A stretch of 64,000 nucleotides of DNA from Phytophthora colocasiae (lineage: Eukaryota > Oomycota > Peronosporomycetes > Peronosporales > Peronosporaceae). Made by a program: the position numbers and the translations under genes. The stretch's first letter is position 1. Each line of letters begins with the position of its first letter. The notes beneath the pieces were generated by a model, which was not told where the DNA came from, searched no databases, and saw nothing but the letters and a program-made list of their open reading frames with translations. Below are positions 10,624 to 20,048 of this stretch, piece by piece. The DNA lies in NCBI GenBank assembly GCA_018806915.1, contig JAGKQI010000058.1, positions 310,001-374,000 of the forward strand, read 5' to 3'.

Positions 10624-10830
10624 CCTGTCAGCTTGATGCCTTTCACTGCAGATTCACGAGTGATATCCATTCCTAGAAGGCCAATACTGAAATCCATACG
10701 ATCTTGCTCGCGATCTTTCACAAGAAGTCGCGTCGTTTGGAAGTTGTGTATGGGTCGATCGATGACATTGTCTATGGAAATGCACACTAACGTCTGAGGT
10801 GGTGCTCTATTACCTTGCAAGGATTCTTCC

Positions 10831-11325
10831 TCAGTCAAATTGCTGTCTCAATGCCATCTCTGTCTCGGACTTCCAGCCGCGGAAATCGGATCCAATGCCC
10901 GCTTGACCCTTCACCCTTTGGTTCTTGACGCGCTCCTTAGCGTCTTTCTTCTCGCGTTTGGCCGCTTCCTGTCTCGCAGCCGGCATAGGACGCTTACGTT
11001 CGATTCTACGCGTCTCCGCAGTACGATCTGTCTCCTTTTCCACCTGAGCTTCCTTTTCTTCCTCTCTCAACTGTTTATTTCTCTCTTCAATTAAGTCGAA
11101 GGACTTGATGGTTGTCTGAGCATTGGAACTTGACTTGGGAGGTAGGAATGACGCAGTGGACGCTGACACGCTGGATAATACGCTATCAGCCGACGGCAGG
11201 AGCTGAACAACACCCTCCTCCTGCTCTTTGAGCTCCTTGTTGTTTGTTCTATTTGTTATTGTCTCCTCGTCGCTCTCGTTGCTGCTGGAGCTGCTCGCGT
11301 AGTCGTCACCAAGCAAGAACGACAT
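10831..11325 (-). CDS. Small basic coiled-coil protein, 164 aa
   Basis: A single exon. Frame continues upstream, but ATG 11325 opens a natural start, MSFLLGDDY. The N-terminus is a Ser/acidic run; the middle (about 85-140) is a Glu/Arg/Lys-rich charged helix; the C-terminus ends IGSDFRGWKSETEMALRQQ and two more residues. That WKSE-M-LRQQ ending has the look of a conserved short eukaryotic motif, but I cannot name the family. Nuclear location is plausible from its basic runs (ERKRPM, KREKKDAKER). It is divergently paired with the gene at 11399. Confidence 0.65.
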   Translation of the reverse strand: MSFLLGDDYASSSSSNESDEETITNRTNNKELKEQEEGVVQLLPSADSVLSSVSASTASFLPPKSSSNAQTTIKSFDLIEERNKQLREEEKEAQVEKETDRTAETRRIERKRPMPAARQEAAKREKKDAKERVKNQRVKGQAGIGSDFRGWKSETEMALRQQFD

Positions 11326-11398
11326 TCTTACAATTATGTAGCCATTTCCTTTAGTACTATAAAATAAATAAAATAAGTGTAAGAAATTATTTAGCACC
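11326..11398. promoter_or_regulatory. 73-bp divergent intergenic region, likely bidirectional promoter
   Basis: Only 73 bp separate two start codons facing away from each other. The stretch is strongly A/T-rich, with an ACTATAAAATAAATA run near 11356-11371. Both transcripts must begin within it or inside the neighbouring coding regions. A shared promoter is inferred from spacing. Confidence 0.5.
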
Positions 11399-12238
11399 AT
11401 GATAGACACCAACACTAAGGCGTGGCTCAAGACTGAGCTTGTGAGCGCGTTGGGGTTCGCAGAGGTTGATGAGATTGTGGACTACGTCACGAGCACCTTC
11501 CACACCAAGCAGGAAGCGTCCAGCTACCTCGTGGAGCTCTTGGGCATCCCAGCCGACCGCGCAGAGCTCATTAGCACGCGGCTGTTCTCGCCCGACGCCA
11601 ATCCAGAGCGAAAAGGAGCGAATGGAGAGGCCGCGGGTGCGGTAGAACAGGAGAGGTTGGTTCCTCTTCCTACAGCAGTGAATTCTCGTCTCAAGCCCAG
11701 TAAGAAGAGCAAGAAGGGGGCAGGCAAGGCGTCGGCACTGCTCAACAACGCTCTTATCATCAATTGTCTGCGATGTGGTCGCATTGAGTACAACGGCGGA
11801 CGCCGCTGTGCGTTTTGCGATACTGAGCTGCGCTACGAGGCGGATGCCGTCACGGCTGATCAAGCTGCACAACAGCATATGGAGGAGCTCGTGAGGCTCG
11901 ATGAATCAGGTGCCGAGCGCACTCGCGTGATAGATGCCGAACAGTACTTTTATGACGAGGAGACCGTCGAGGAGAAGGAGAGCGGAAGCACTGCGAGACG
12001 TCCCGTAACGATGGCGGTGGATCTGGACAACAAACAGTTCGTGGACGTCAAGATCGCGCGCAACGAGCAGCTCGCCAAGAACGCTCGCGACGTGGTAGAT
12101 GGCGTTCAGCGCAAGATGAACAAGGGCAAGCGTGGCAAGGGCGGGTTGCACCAGCCGACTGAAGCGCCCGATGCAACCGGCGATAGACGCGAGGCGCTCG
12201 TCGTGGTAGACGACACATACAATCTAGTTTTCGTGTAG
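11399..12238 (+). CDS. TRIP4: TRIP4/ASC-1-like zinc-finger protein without ASCH domain
   Basis: A single exon, 279 residues. TRIP4 (activating signal cointegrator 1) is the zinc-finger subunit of the ASC-1 complex, which serves transcription coactivation and rescue of collided ribosomes. The N-terminal helical part (1-60) resembles the family start. The C2HC5 zinc finger is at about 120-143 (NCLRCGRIEYNGG...CAFC). The C-terminus is charged and basic and ends soon after. Human TRIP4 is about twice as long and carries an ASCH domain, which is absent here. No splice donor near the end suggests missing exons. It starts 73 bp from the divergent gene. Confidence 0.75.
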   Translation: MIDTNTKAWLKTELVSALGFAEVDEIVDYVTSTFHTKQEASSYLVELLGIPADRAELISTRLFSPDANPERKGANGEAAGAVEQERLVPLPTAVNSRLKPSKKSKKGAGKASALLNNALIINCLRCGRIEYNGGRRCAFCDTELRYEADAVTADQAAQQHMEELVRLDESGAERTRVIDAEQYFYDEETVEEKESGSTARRPVTMAVDLDNKQFVDVKIARNEQLAKNARDVVDGVQRKMNKGKRGKGGLHQPTEAPDATGDRREALVVVDDTYNLVFV

Positions 12239-12663
12239 GTCCGACATAATTCATGTGGATTGTCTTGCTCAAATGCGCTTGAAATTTACACGAAAGTTTT
12301 GTCTGCGCCTGGACCATCGAGCGCGACTGAAACGAATCGGCGAAGAGCTGATCATCTTGGTGAGTGTGGTGCAGGTGTGAGTCCCTGAGCTGCGGGACGC
12401 AAGTGCACAAAGACGGCAAGTGCATTGGCGTCAGTGTGCGATCTGTGAGACAACGTGGAATCCGTTGGTTATGGCGCGATGTGTGTGTCGGAAGGGCCAA
12501 GTATGCGGTTCCTTCGAGAGGACGCGTGTTGGCAACGCCGCCAACTTGAAAGCCGCCTGGTCATTTGCAGATTTACCCGCGCCGTGCCACACCTCCTCCG
12601 CACGTGTGCTTTCGCTCCAGGCTCGAGCGGCCGCGGTCGACGATCCCAGCCGTCTAACCTGCC
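12239..12663. other. Intergenic, nothing firm
   Basis: Overlapping open frames exist on both strands, but none has codon structure or splice sites I trust. The last 100 bp are GC-rich leader to the small ORF at 12664. Confidence 0.35.
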
Positions 12664-12933
12664 ATGTCGACAACGGCCAGCACCGCCCAAGGACTGAACG
12701 CGCTGCAGCGCCGTGTGGCGACCTCGACCCAGTGCACAGCACCGCCGAACCCGCTCTGGGACTTTTACGCCTGCGGACTCGTGGACGAGAACGACGACTG
12801 CTCCGACGGAGAAGACACGGAGGACGAGCTGGAGACCCAAGACTGGATCCTGTTCCAGCGCCAACGCGCACAGGCGCGTCTCGCCAATGCGTGCCAGCGT
12901 GAAGCGCATGTCTTGCGTGCTGCCAAGCACTGA
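12664..12933 (+). CDS. Small acidic hypothetical protein, 89 aa
   Basis: A single-exon ORF starting at the first ATG after a GC-rich leader. It encodes a Thr/Ala-rich start, a central NPLWDFYACGLVDEND segment, an acidic stretch and a C-terminal Arg/Gln/Ala-rich helix. No family is recognised. GC-biased third positions and the balanced composition suggest a real small gene, but frames on the other strand are also open here, so certainty is limited. Confidence 0.45.
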   Translation: MSTTASTAQGLNALQRRVATSTQCTAPPNPLWDFYACGLVDENDDCSDGEDTEDELETQDWILFQRQRAQARLANACQREAHVLRAAKH

Positions 12934-13699
12934 TTCAACCTCTCGACAGACAGCGACCCTCCTGCGACCGTGCTGCATGCGACCACTACGACGACGGGCA
13001 ATCCCATGCGTAAATGTTTCATGAGCTGTAGAGTACGAATATATAGAATAATGGGATTCTCGCGCTGGCCTGTGGCTATGCGTCGCACCGATGGCATGTA
13101 TGACATGCACTTGTATCTGCGTTACGAGTGCTCAGTCCGTATTGCGAGGTTGAGTCGACATAGCTTGTTCAACTACCGTAGGTCACCACACGGAATCTGA
13201 GCGATGCGGTGCAGAGTCTGCTGACGCAGGACAAGTTACATTGTCGTCACCAACTTGGTGACCAAGAGCGGAAGAACTTCAAAGCTGGCGTCGAAGTTGG
13301 ACAACGCAACGATCACAGTGCTGCAAAGCCTCTTGTCCTTCTCCAAAGAAATTCGGACAAGGCTGCTGTCGCAAGTGCGCCATGTGCGACTGCCTGGAGG
13401 TGCCGTCACCCGGACAGTCAAGGTCAGTCTTCTTTTGCACGAAAGCAGAGTCTGCACAGTAGCCACGAGCCGCGTGGAACATTCCACTTGCAGTCGTCGA
13501 CGAACGACTTGCAGACGGCGGACCTGATGGCTACATTACTTACTGTAAAAATAACGGTTGAGAGTCCGTCAGAATCAGCCACTTGCACGTTTTGATTGGC
13601 TTACAGCGGATCCTGACACAAGAATCAGACGACCACCACGCGAGGGAGCGGTCACATTGAATGTGACATTCCTCTCGCCCGTCCGCCTTCCTTCTCGCC
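12934..13699. other. Intergenic with coding-like fragments
   Basis: From about 13168 the plus strand reads VTTRNLSDAVQSLLTQDK. After a one-base shift near 13237 it reads YIVVTNLVTKSGRTSKLASK and onward to about 13421, where GTCAGT could be a donor. The composition looks like real protein interrupted by a frameshift, that is, a gene fragment. I could not place it in a family. The final 100 bp are leader for the MFS gene. Confidence 0.3.
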
Positions 13700-15493
13700 A
13701 TGGCCGCCACCACGCTGTCACGAGTCCATTCGAGCTCCGCCGGCTATGGGTCCGTAGACTCTCCCCCTACATCTCCACTACTACCATCTTCCGCGTCACA
13801 TCGACTCTCGTCTGAGTATCTTTTCAAGTTCCTGGTGCTCACACAAGTGTTCATGTATCTCGAGGCAGGCGCTGTGCCGTCACTACTGCAGCAATTCACG
13901 CTCACATTCCGCCTCAGTCCTCAAGAGCAGGGTCTTCTGGGAGCCATCGTGTACATCTCCATCTCGCTGGCTTCTCCCTGGTGCAGCACCCTTTTCCGGC
14001 GCTTCGACCCGCGTCAGCTCCTCGGTGTCTCGCTTGTGGTCAATAATTTGGCAGTTCTTGGCCTCGCTTGCACACCCACTGCAGCTTGGTACTCTAAGTC
14101 GCTGCTCATCTCGTTGCGTGGCTTCGTCGGCTTAACACAAGCCTTTAGTTGTGTGTATTCGCCACTGTGGGTGCATGACTACGCCCCCAAGGCAAAGCGC
14201 GGGACTTGGATGAGTTATCTGCAAGGTGCTGTACCCGTCGGTATCACACTGGGCTACTTTGCTGGTTCCATTACGATCTGGCTTGCTTCCCAGGGGCCTG
14301 ACGAGGTCGCGAGCTCATTGGAGAGTGCCGTAATCGCCTTGTCCAAGGCTGCGCTGGGGATCAATGTGAACGCTGACCTCGCTGACGGTGTCGATGAGAC
14401 TTCAATGAGACTTTGCCATGGAATTTACTGCTGGCGTTGGCCATTTCTGACCCAGTTCGCGCTCATCCTCCCGCTGTCCATCTTGATTTTTTTCGTGCCG
14501 CGGGAGCATATCCGACTGCGCTCAACTCGTCGTCGCTCTATTGTCATCGTAGACGAAGATGAAGACGAGGATACTGCTGTAGAACAAGGTATGCCAACGA
14601 CGTTTGACGACGAACGTGTGCTGATGAATCATTTCGAAGACAATAATGGCTACGGCTTCCGATCTTTGGCGTCGCACGAGGAGGAGGAAAATGCGTCTCG
14701 ATGGAGTAATCTGTGGCTCTTGCTGCAGCACAGAGTGTACGTCTTTATCGTCATGGGTCTCTCTGGGTTATTTTTCGTGGTTGCTGGTGTGCAATTCTGG
14801 ACGACGCTGTACTTGGAAACCAACACCAACGACTCGATGTACGAAATTCACCTGTCGTATCTTTTGGTTAGTGGCACTGGGCCTATCATGGGCGTATTCT
14901 TTGGTGGGTGGCTCATAGACCAGTTCGGCGGATACTCAGGTCCATACCACCAGATGCAAGCATTGCGAGTGTGCATGGTGCTCGGAGGAGCTGGATGTCT
15001 GGCTGCGATACCAGTATCGTATGTACACAACACTTTTTACATCGCGGTGTTTCTGTGGCTTATGCTATTCTGTGGTGGTAGCATCTTGCCGGCCTGTTCT
15101 GGCATTGTCATTTCAGCAGCACCACCTCGGTTGCGTCCACTGGCGTCCTCTGTTGCCTATGCCAGCTACAATCTCTTCGGGTATGCAGCGTCGAACTACA
15201 TTCCTGGCTTCATTATGAATTTCATCATCGACCCCAGCGCAGACGCGGACCAAGATGCTACTGGTCTCGGAAGTGTTAGATCGTGCAATGCTGCTTGCAC
15301 GTACCGGATCGGATTCCGGATTGTTCTGCTATGGAGTGTGTGGGCTTTCTTCTGCCTCACTTGCGGGGCTATCGCGTCGGGTCGGAATTACAAAGCGACT
15401 ATCAATACTCACTGCCACGACCAGAGTAACGGCAACGGAAAGCTAACAGCAGCCAATACTTCCCGTCAACCGGTTTTCAAGAGCGTCGTGTAA
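13700..15493 (+). CDS. Major facilitator superfamily transporter
   Basis: A single exon, 597 residues, with start context CGCCATGG. After a Ser/Pro-rich cytosolic head (1-35), about twelve membrane spans can be seen in two sets of six, separated by a charged loop at about 270-340 (IVDEDEDED and EEEENASRW). Features such as SPLWVHDYAPKAKRGTW and LQGAVPVGITLGYFAG are MFS-type loops and helices. The spacing and large central loop resemble spinster-like organic-solute carriers, but the substrate cannot be told. The C-terminus has a hydrophilic tail. No neighbour suggests a pathway. Confidence 0.8.
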   Translation: MAATTLSRVHSSSAGYGSVDSPPTSPLLPSSASHRLSSEYLFKFLVLTQVFMYLEAGAVPSLLQQFTLTFRLSPQEQGLLGAIVYISISLASPWCSTLFRRFDPRQLLGVSLVVNNLAVLGLACTPTAAWYSKSLLISLRGFVGLTQAFSCVYSPLWVHDYAPKAKRGTWMSYLQGAVPVGITLGYFAGSITIWLASQGPDEVASSLESAVIALSKAALGINVNADLADGVDETSMRLCHGIYCWRWPFLTQFALILPLSILIFFVPREHIRLRSTRRRSIVIVDEDEDEDTAVEQGMPTTFDDERVLMNHFEDNNGYGFRSLASHEEEENASRWSNLWLLLQHRVYVFIVMGLSGLFFVVAGVQFWTTLYLETNTNDSMYEIHLSYLLVSGTGPIMGVFFGGWLIDQFGGYSGPYHQMQALRVCMVLGGAGCLAAIPVSYVHNTFYIAVFLWLMLFCGGSILPACSGIVISAAPPRLRPLASSVAYASYNLFGYAASNYIPGFIMNFIIDPSADADQDATGLGSVRSCNAACTYRIGFRIVLLWSVWAFFCLTCGAIASGRNYKATINTHCHDQSNGNGKLTAANTSRQPVFKSVV

Positions 15494-15626
15494 ATAATTC
15501 CCGTGCCAACTATTATATCCATGGATCACCACTGACAAAAATGCTTTAGATCCATTTGAAAGGAGATAGAATACGTACGCGAGCGACATCGCGTATATTT
15601 ATGATAGTAAATCACGTGCCGTCTTT

Positions 15627-17216
15627 TTACTTCGCTGCGTTTGAACTGCTAGTCATCATTTGCTTTAAGCGAGGCGCCTTGCGGAGGAGAGCGTTGAGCA
15701 TTGTGCCCACGAAGAAGGCCACAACCGTTGAAGTCATCGTAATGACGTTGTACGGCATACTAAAGTCCGGTGTTGGCAGCGGAACCAGCAGAGGCTCAGT
15801 GAACAGAGTCGTGGTAAACGAAGGAGATTTAGCTTCTGTGCCACAGATTGACGCCTCCTCGCCATCATCCAGCACCTTAAAGGTAGCCACACCGGAGGGG
15901 ATGTCAAAGCCTCGGTTTGCATCTGGCGGGTGCTCGGACAAGCGCAGGAAAGCCTTCTCCATCTGAAGCGAGAACGTTAACGTTGTGTTAGCCGGAAGAA
16001 ACGCTTCGAGGCGTAGCTGGTTAGGGCGTTCGCGCAGCTCAGCCGGCACAAAATCAAACGATTGCATCAACTCTTGGGCCTTTTGCTCGCTGCTATCGGC
16101 AATCACTCGAAACGTGTGGAAGTAGACACGAAGATACCATGGAATGACGTCGTTGTACGTAACATGCATGCCACATGACGGGTGGTTGTTTTTGAGCTGT
16201 ACGGCAATACCACCGCGCACTTGGCCATATCCAGTGACAAAACGATGAGCCGAAACGACATCTTGTTGCTCTCGGTGCTTGCCTTTCACAGCAGCTTCTC
16301 CAGCCGCGAGTTTCCAGTTTTCAAACCACGGATCTGAAAGCGATACGGTCGTTTCAAGAAGGCTTGTTGTCACAACGCCTGGAGAATCGAAACCTTCTGT
16401 CCAAATAACGCTCTCCGTAGCCAGCGGACACGCAGCAATATCCGATCTAGGCTGGTCGTTCGCAAATAATAGCGAGCCAAGACTCCAACGCGCCTTGTTG
16501 TGTTTAGTGGGGGCTTGCACCGTCGTCAGGTGTTGCCGGAGCCTCCAAACGCCAGTCGAAGACCTCTGCGCAAACAATGAAAGCGACAGATATTCCCCAG
16601 ATACTGACTTAATGGGGTCAATAAGAGCTCCCAGTCCAGCCATCGCTCGACACGGCAGCATCTTCAACCACGGTGTCAAATTCTCTGTGCACAGCTCCTC
16701 ACGAGCCAGTGATCCGTGCAGGAAAATGAGCGCAGGGTTGGCAGTAGTCGTTGGGAAGGAACCTAATTCTTGGGGCGAGGATGAAGGCAGCAGCCCTGTC
16801 GATATTGTTTCATCCATTTGGTTCAGTGAAGCCGAGAAAATGCCGCCCAGCTCCGACGTGATGCCTCGCCAGCGCTGCTTTATGTCCTTGTCGCCGCGTA
16901 GTGCCACATGCAGCCGCGTGCCAAATGGAGCGTGAGCGAATCCGGATCCGTTGAATTTGTGTGCTGATTCATAGCGCCAATCGGAGTATCTCCCGACGGA
17001 GAAGGTTAAGTGTAGCGACTCGGCATTCTGCTTGTCGAGGATCTGGCGTAACACGTTGGGGAAGAGCGATTCGCCGCTGGGAGAGCTCTCGTTAACAGAA
17101 AATTCGAACCGACCGAGTACCTGGTTGATGGCAGGCAGTGGGCGCAGCGTTAGGTGCTCCGTGAAAGTGGCGAGGGAGCCATGGAGCAGACACAGCAGTA
17201 ACACGACGAGCAGCAT
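15627..17216 (-). CDS. PIGT: GPI transamidase subunit PIG-T (Gpi16)
   Basis: A single exon, 529 residues. PIG-T is a lumenal-facing, single-pass subunit of the ER complex that swaps a C-terminal signal for a GPI anchor. A cleavable signal peptide (MLLVVLLLCLLHGSLA) is followed by the family block LHLTFSVGRYSDWRYE at about 65-80, then LPCRAMAGLGALIDP at about 190 and the PWYLRVYFHTF region at about 355. A single hydrophobic span near 490-510 (VITMTSTVVAFFVGTML) and a short basic cytosolic tail follow. Length and order match the family, and the first ATG gives the signal peptide. Confidence 0.9.
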   Translation of the reverse strand: MLLVVLLLCLLHGSLATFTEHLTLRPLPAINQVLGRFEFSVNESSPSGESLFPNVLRQILDKQNAESLHLTFSVGRYSDWRYESAHKFNGSGFAHAPFGTRLHVALRGDKDIKQRWRGITSELGGIFSASLNQMDETISTGLLPSSSPQELGSFPTTTANPALIFLHGSLAREELCTENLTPWLKMLPCRAMAGLGALIDPIKSVSGEYLSLSLFAQRSSTGVWRLRQHLTTVQAPTKHNKARWSLGSLLFANDQPRSDIAACPLATESVIWTEGFDSPGVVTTSLLETTVSLSDPWFENWKLAAGEAAVKGKHREQQDVVSAHRFVTGYGQVRGGIAVQLKNNHPSCGMHVTYNDVIPWYLRVYFHTFRVIADSSEQKAQELMQSFDFVPAELRERPNQLRLEAFLPANTTLTFSLQMEKAFLRLSEHPPDANRGFDIPSGVATFKVLDDGEEASICGTEAKSPSFTTTLFTEPLLVPLPTPDFSMPYNVITMTSTVVAFFVGTMLNALLRKAPRLKQMMTSSSNAAK

Positions 17217-17828
17217 CTTGCTCGATCGACAAATGTTTCAGCAGTGATGTAAAGTTGCAGTAACTTGAGACTGCAACTTAACAGGAAATCAACTGCAACT
17301 TAACAGGAGTGACCACACTGCCCGGCAGGCATTTTGCATTCCGCTCACCCTGGCAATTCACATGGCATGTATGTGTTGCTCTCTGGCGTCAAACTGCTGG
17401 AAAGCTGTGACAGTCTCCGCTTCAACTAGGGCACGGTGAGCCCCATCAACAGAAAGCGCCGGTAAAACACGGGCTCGGATCGATCCGATCCAGAAGCTGA
17501 CAGAGCCTCCAATGACCGGTGGCACCGAGTCGGTTTGACGATGTAGTCACAGATAGATGGGCAGCAAATGGAGCCGGCGATCTGCTGGCTCGCGTGCGCC
17601 GTACGAATCGCACTACGATAGGCAAATGGTGCCAGAAGTGATCTTTGCCAAAAAGAATCTTCGGGTAATGCGGAATTCCTTTTTGTTGATTGATAATGCT
17701 AGTTAGCTCGCAGCTACGTACATGCAGTTGGGTTGGTCCCAATGCCTTCTCTATACAACTACACTATTACGGGCGGGAAAGCAAAGCAACGAAGAACAGC
17801 ACGATACATGAGAGGTCTGGCCCCGTCC
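17217..17828. other. Intergenic with one short direct repeat
   Basis: CTGCAACTTAACAGGA occurs at 17271-17286 and 17293-17308, a 22-bp-period direct duplication. Otherwise no coding signal is convincing. The region lies between the 5' end of PIG-T and the 3' end of the CCT gene. Confidence 0.45.
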
Positions 17829-18845
17829 TCACGTGTAGCTCATGAGCTGGCATAGCAGTTCTTCGTCCTCCTTCTTCACAAAGCGACCCTTGACGCGCAA
17901 GCGCGAGTTGGCGAAGTTCTTGCGGACATCGTAGTCCACCTTCTTGGCCCACACGCGGCGTTTGCGTTTCTCAAGGAAACGCTCGATGCGTTTTCTCCGA
18001 GCCTCGGGGGAGTAGCTGCCGATGTACTTGCCTTCAGACGAGGGAGACGTGCCTTCCCGGTGCTGGTCGCTTTCGTTCGCGGCCGAAATCTCCATGCGGA
18101 TGAACTCTTCTAGGTGCTGGCGTCCCAGTCCGCCGTATTCGCTTCCTTCGGACGAACACACGGACGCCAGACGTACGCGCTGCTTGTAATCGCTGTCGTA
18201 CCACGTGCCGTCATCTTCAACGCCCGTGGGGCTGCAGTCGCGTCCCAAGAAGGATTCGTTCTCCTGAACACGTGAGAGGCTGCTGGTCTTGTGTTTCTTA
18301 CCGTACGACGACGAGTACGTACGGTCGAAGGATGACGAGTGTTCGCGATATCTCATCGTGCTGCTGCTGCTGGCACCACCCCGCATGGGAATCGAGATTG
18401 GTCTGCTGTTGGACGACGAGTAGCTGTCGTTCTCGTCCTGGTTCGAGGCCGCGGCCACGAGTCCATCGAAAGGCGAGCGGTAAGCGGACCAAGCGCAACG
18501 CTCAGGAGCCTCGTCACTGGCTTCGCTGGAGTCCATGTCCACGTCGCTGCTGCTGCTGTTATCAGCTTCCTCTCGGCCAGGGATCATGGATGTAAGCGGA
18601 CGTTGCTCCTGGATCTTCTGCGCTAAGAGGTGCATGGGCGAGCTATACGAGTCACCATGGGGCTGCAGGAAACTAGAGGAAGGAAGGGAGCTGGCAATGC
18701 CGGTGTCGAACGCCGCAAAGCCGCGCTTCTTGCCGGCCTGCCACGACGATGGCGGCTCGGACGCGTAGAGGGGATTGTCCACAAATTTACGCTCGTCTGG
18801 CGCGGACAGGCTCATAAGTGTTTCGGCCACTTCGGACTCGATCAT
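17829..18845 (-). CDS. CCT-domain protein (CONSTANS-like motif)
   Basis: A 338-residue frame with a CCT motif near the C-terminus (about 283-327): YSPEARRKRIERFLEKR, then RVWAKKVDYDVRKNFA and RLRVKGRFVKK. CCT motifs are best known from plant photoperiod and clock proteins, where they bind DNA with NF-Y-type partners. Here there is no B-box or response-regulator domain; the rest is Ser-rich and disordered (long Ser runs at 97-105 and 160-190). A nuclear regulatory role is inferred. The start is ATG 18845, but a possible short 5' exon lies at 18883-19029. Confidence 0.8.
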   Translation of the reverse strand: MIESEVAETLMSLSAPDERKFVDNPLYASEPPSSWQAGKKRGFAAFDTGIASSLPSSSFLQPHGDSYSSPMHLLAQKIQEQRPLTSMIPGREEADNSSSSDVDMDSSEASDEAPERCAWSAYRSPFDGLVAAASNQDENDSYSSSNSRPISIPMRGGASSSSTMRYREHSSSFDRTYSSSYGKKHKTSSLSRVQENESFLGRDCSPTGVEDDGTWYDSDYKQRVRLASVCSSEGSEYGGLGRQHLEEFIRMEISAANESDQHREGTSPSSEGKYIGSYSPEARRKRIERFLEKRKRRVWAKKVDYDVRKNFANSRLRVKGRFVKKEDEELLCQLMSYT

Positions 18846-18882
18846 GCTGAGGGAACGAAGGGGGGAGGGAATTGACTGGCTG

Positions 18883-19029
18883 CTACCTGTTGATTGTGGC
18901 TAAAGGCTTCGCGAAGGCTGGCGGCGATCTGTTCCTTGAGCGCAGTTCGTTACGATTGCGCTTTTTGGGAAGTGCGGCCGACCGTGTGGCTGGCGTCTCT
19001 GTGCTTTCTGGGCCTTTGTGCAGATCCAT
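18883..19029 (-). other. 48-codon ORF just upstream of the CCT gene: uORF or first exon
   Basis: ATG 19029 opens a 48-codon frame, too short for most ORF lists. It has a basic, Pro/Ser-rich composition (for example LPKKRNRNELRSRNR). Before its stop is a GT donor (18886). A CAG acceptor lies one base before the CCT gene's ATG. Splicing these would remove 40 nt and extend the CCT protein in frame. A 40-nt intron is short for this genome (others here are 57 or more), so a regulatory uORF is equally likely. Confidence 0.3.
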
Positions 19030-19154
19030 CGTATTAGGGTTCGGACCGCGTGTCTTGTTTTTTGTATGCGGAAGTACAGTTTTTGCGCCTCGGGGGTGTC
19101 AGCCACAGGCTCGAAGCGCGCAAAATCCATTTGGCCAAAGTATGCGCGCCAAGT

Positions 19155-19750
19155 TCAAGCTGCATTGTCATGGCGATGGAGGTTGCTCGGGCTCGAGGTG
19201 GTGTCGACGTTGGCATTGGCGAGCTTGTTGCTCCATGCAGAACGTCTTACAACCAGGCACGATGTGGTCACCACGCATATCGGTAACGAGTGGCCGAGAG
19301 AACTTCTCGCCCCTGCGGTTAGGGAAAAATACAGAAATGCAGCGACATCGACAGTTTGAATGCTTCCAGCGACTGCTACAAGTTGGTGGCGCTTGCTGCT
19401 GCTGCTGTCTGCAAGTGCGTTCGTTGCTACAATTCGCCACTGACCTCTGATACGAATCCTCAATGCAGAGGGCCTCTTCCGCGGTCTTGAATTCAAATGC
19501 ACGGTCTCCACAGACGAGTTGCACCGGGATGCTGACAGCCAGTCAGCGACAGTCACAGCACTGCGACCGCAGTGCGACTGCAACCAGCGGCAGCTTGCAC
19601 CCCGTACCCGCCAGAAGGCCTCTAAGGAAAGCGCCTGAGAAAATGGACCGGTGAAAGCTTCAATGTCGAGCCTAGAAAACCGCTTCGAGCAAGTTATGTG
19701 TCTCGATATTTGAGACTCTCTTCACAGTTTGCTCTCCTGTCCTACTTCAT
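19155..19750 (-). CDS. Tentative two-exon gene of unknown function
   Basis: The minus strand is open for 171 codons from 19671 to 19155. ATG 19750 plus two bases can be joined by a 74-nt intron (19745-19672, GTAGGA to TCTAG) to give the start MKLDIEAFTGPF. An alternative path uses a second intron (about 19450-19323, with a CTAAC branch site) and shifts frame to a Cys/Gln-rich tail. No family is recognised and the two models conflict, so this may be a chance frame. The 1.2-kb gap between the CCT gene and 20049 otherwise holds nothing clear. Confidence 0.25.
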
Positions 19751-20048
19751 GTACTACTAGTATTCAAGCGTTCATCCAGTCGTGGCATCGCGATCGATGG
19801 CGTTCAGTGAGCTACAGGTAGATATTAGTCACTAGCTGCGGCGCTGGAATCACCAGCTCGAAAACCCCCGCCAACCGTGTAGACCGTATCGTACTCTCAT
19901 AGGCAGCATCTTGTCGGGTCGAAGTTACCAGTTCCAAAGGTGCGTTAGAACTTACCTTGACTCATATTTAGCCTAATTTTTATAATTCGTCGACTCTAAA
20001 ACATGGAGCCATCAAAGCCAGTCTACAAAGAACGCTTCAAGCTCCGCA

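Noticed and set aside
12469..13110. 213-codon minus-strand frame
   Set aside because: Arg/Ser-rich low-complexity product opposite the small acidic ORF; no recognisable domain and frames on both strands are open here.
16279..16935. 218-codon plus-strand frame
   Set aside because: Antisense shadow of the PIG-T gene, whose sequence is clearly conserved.
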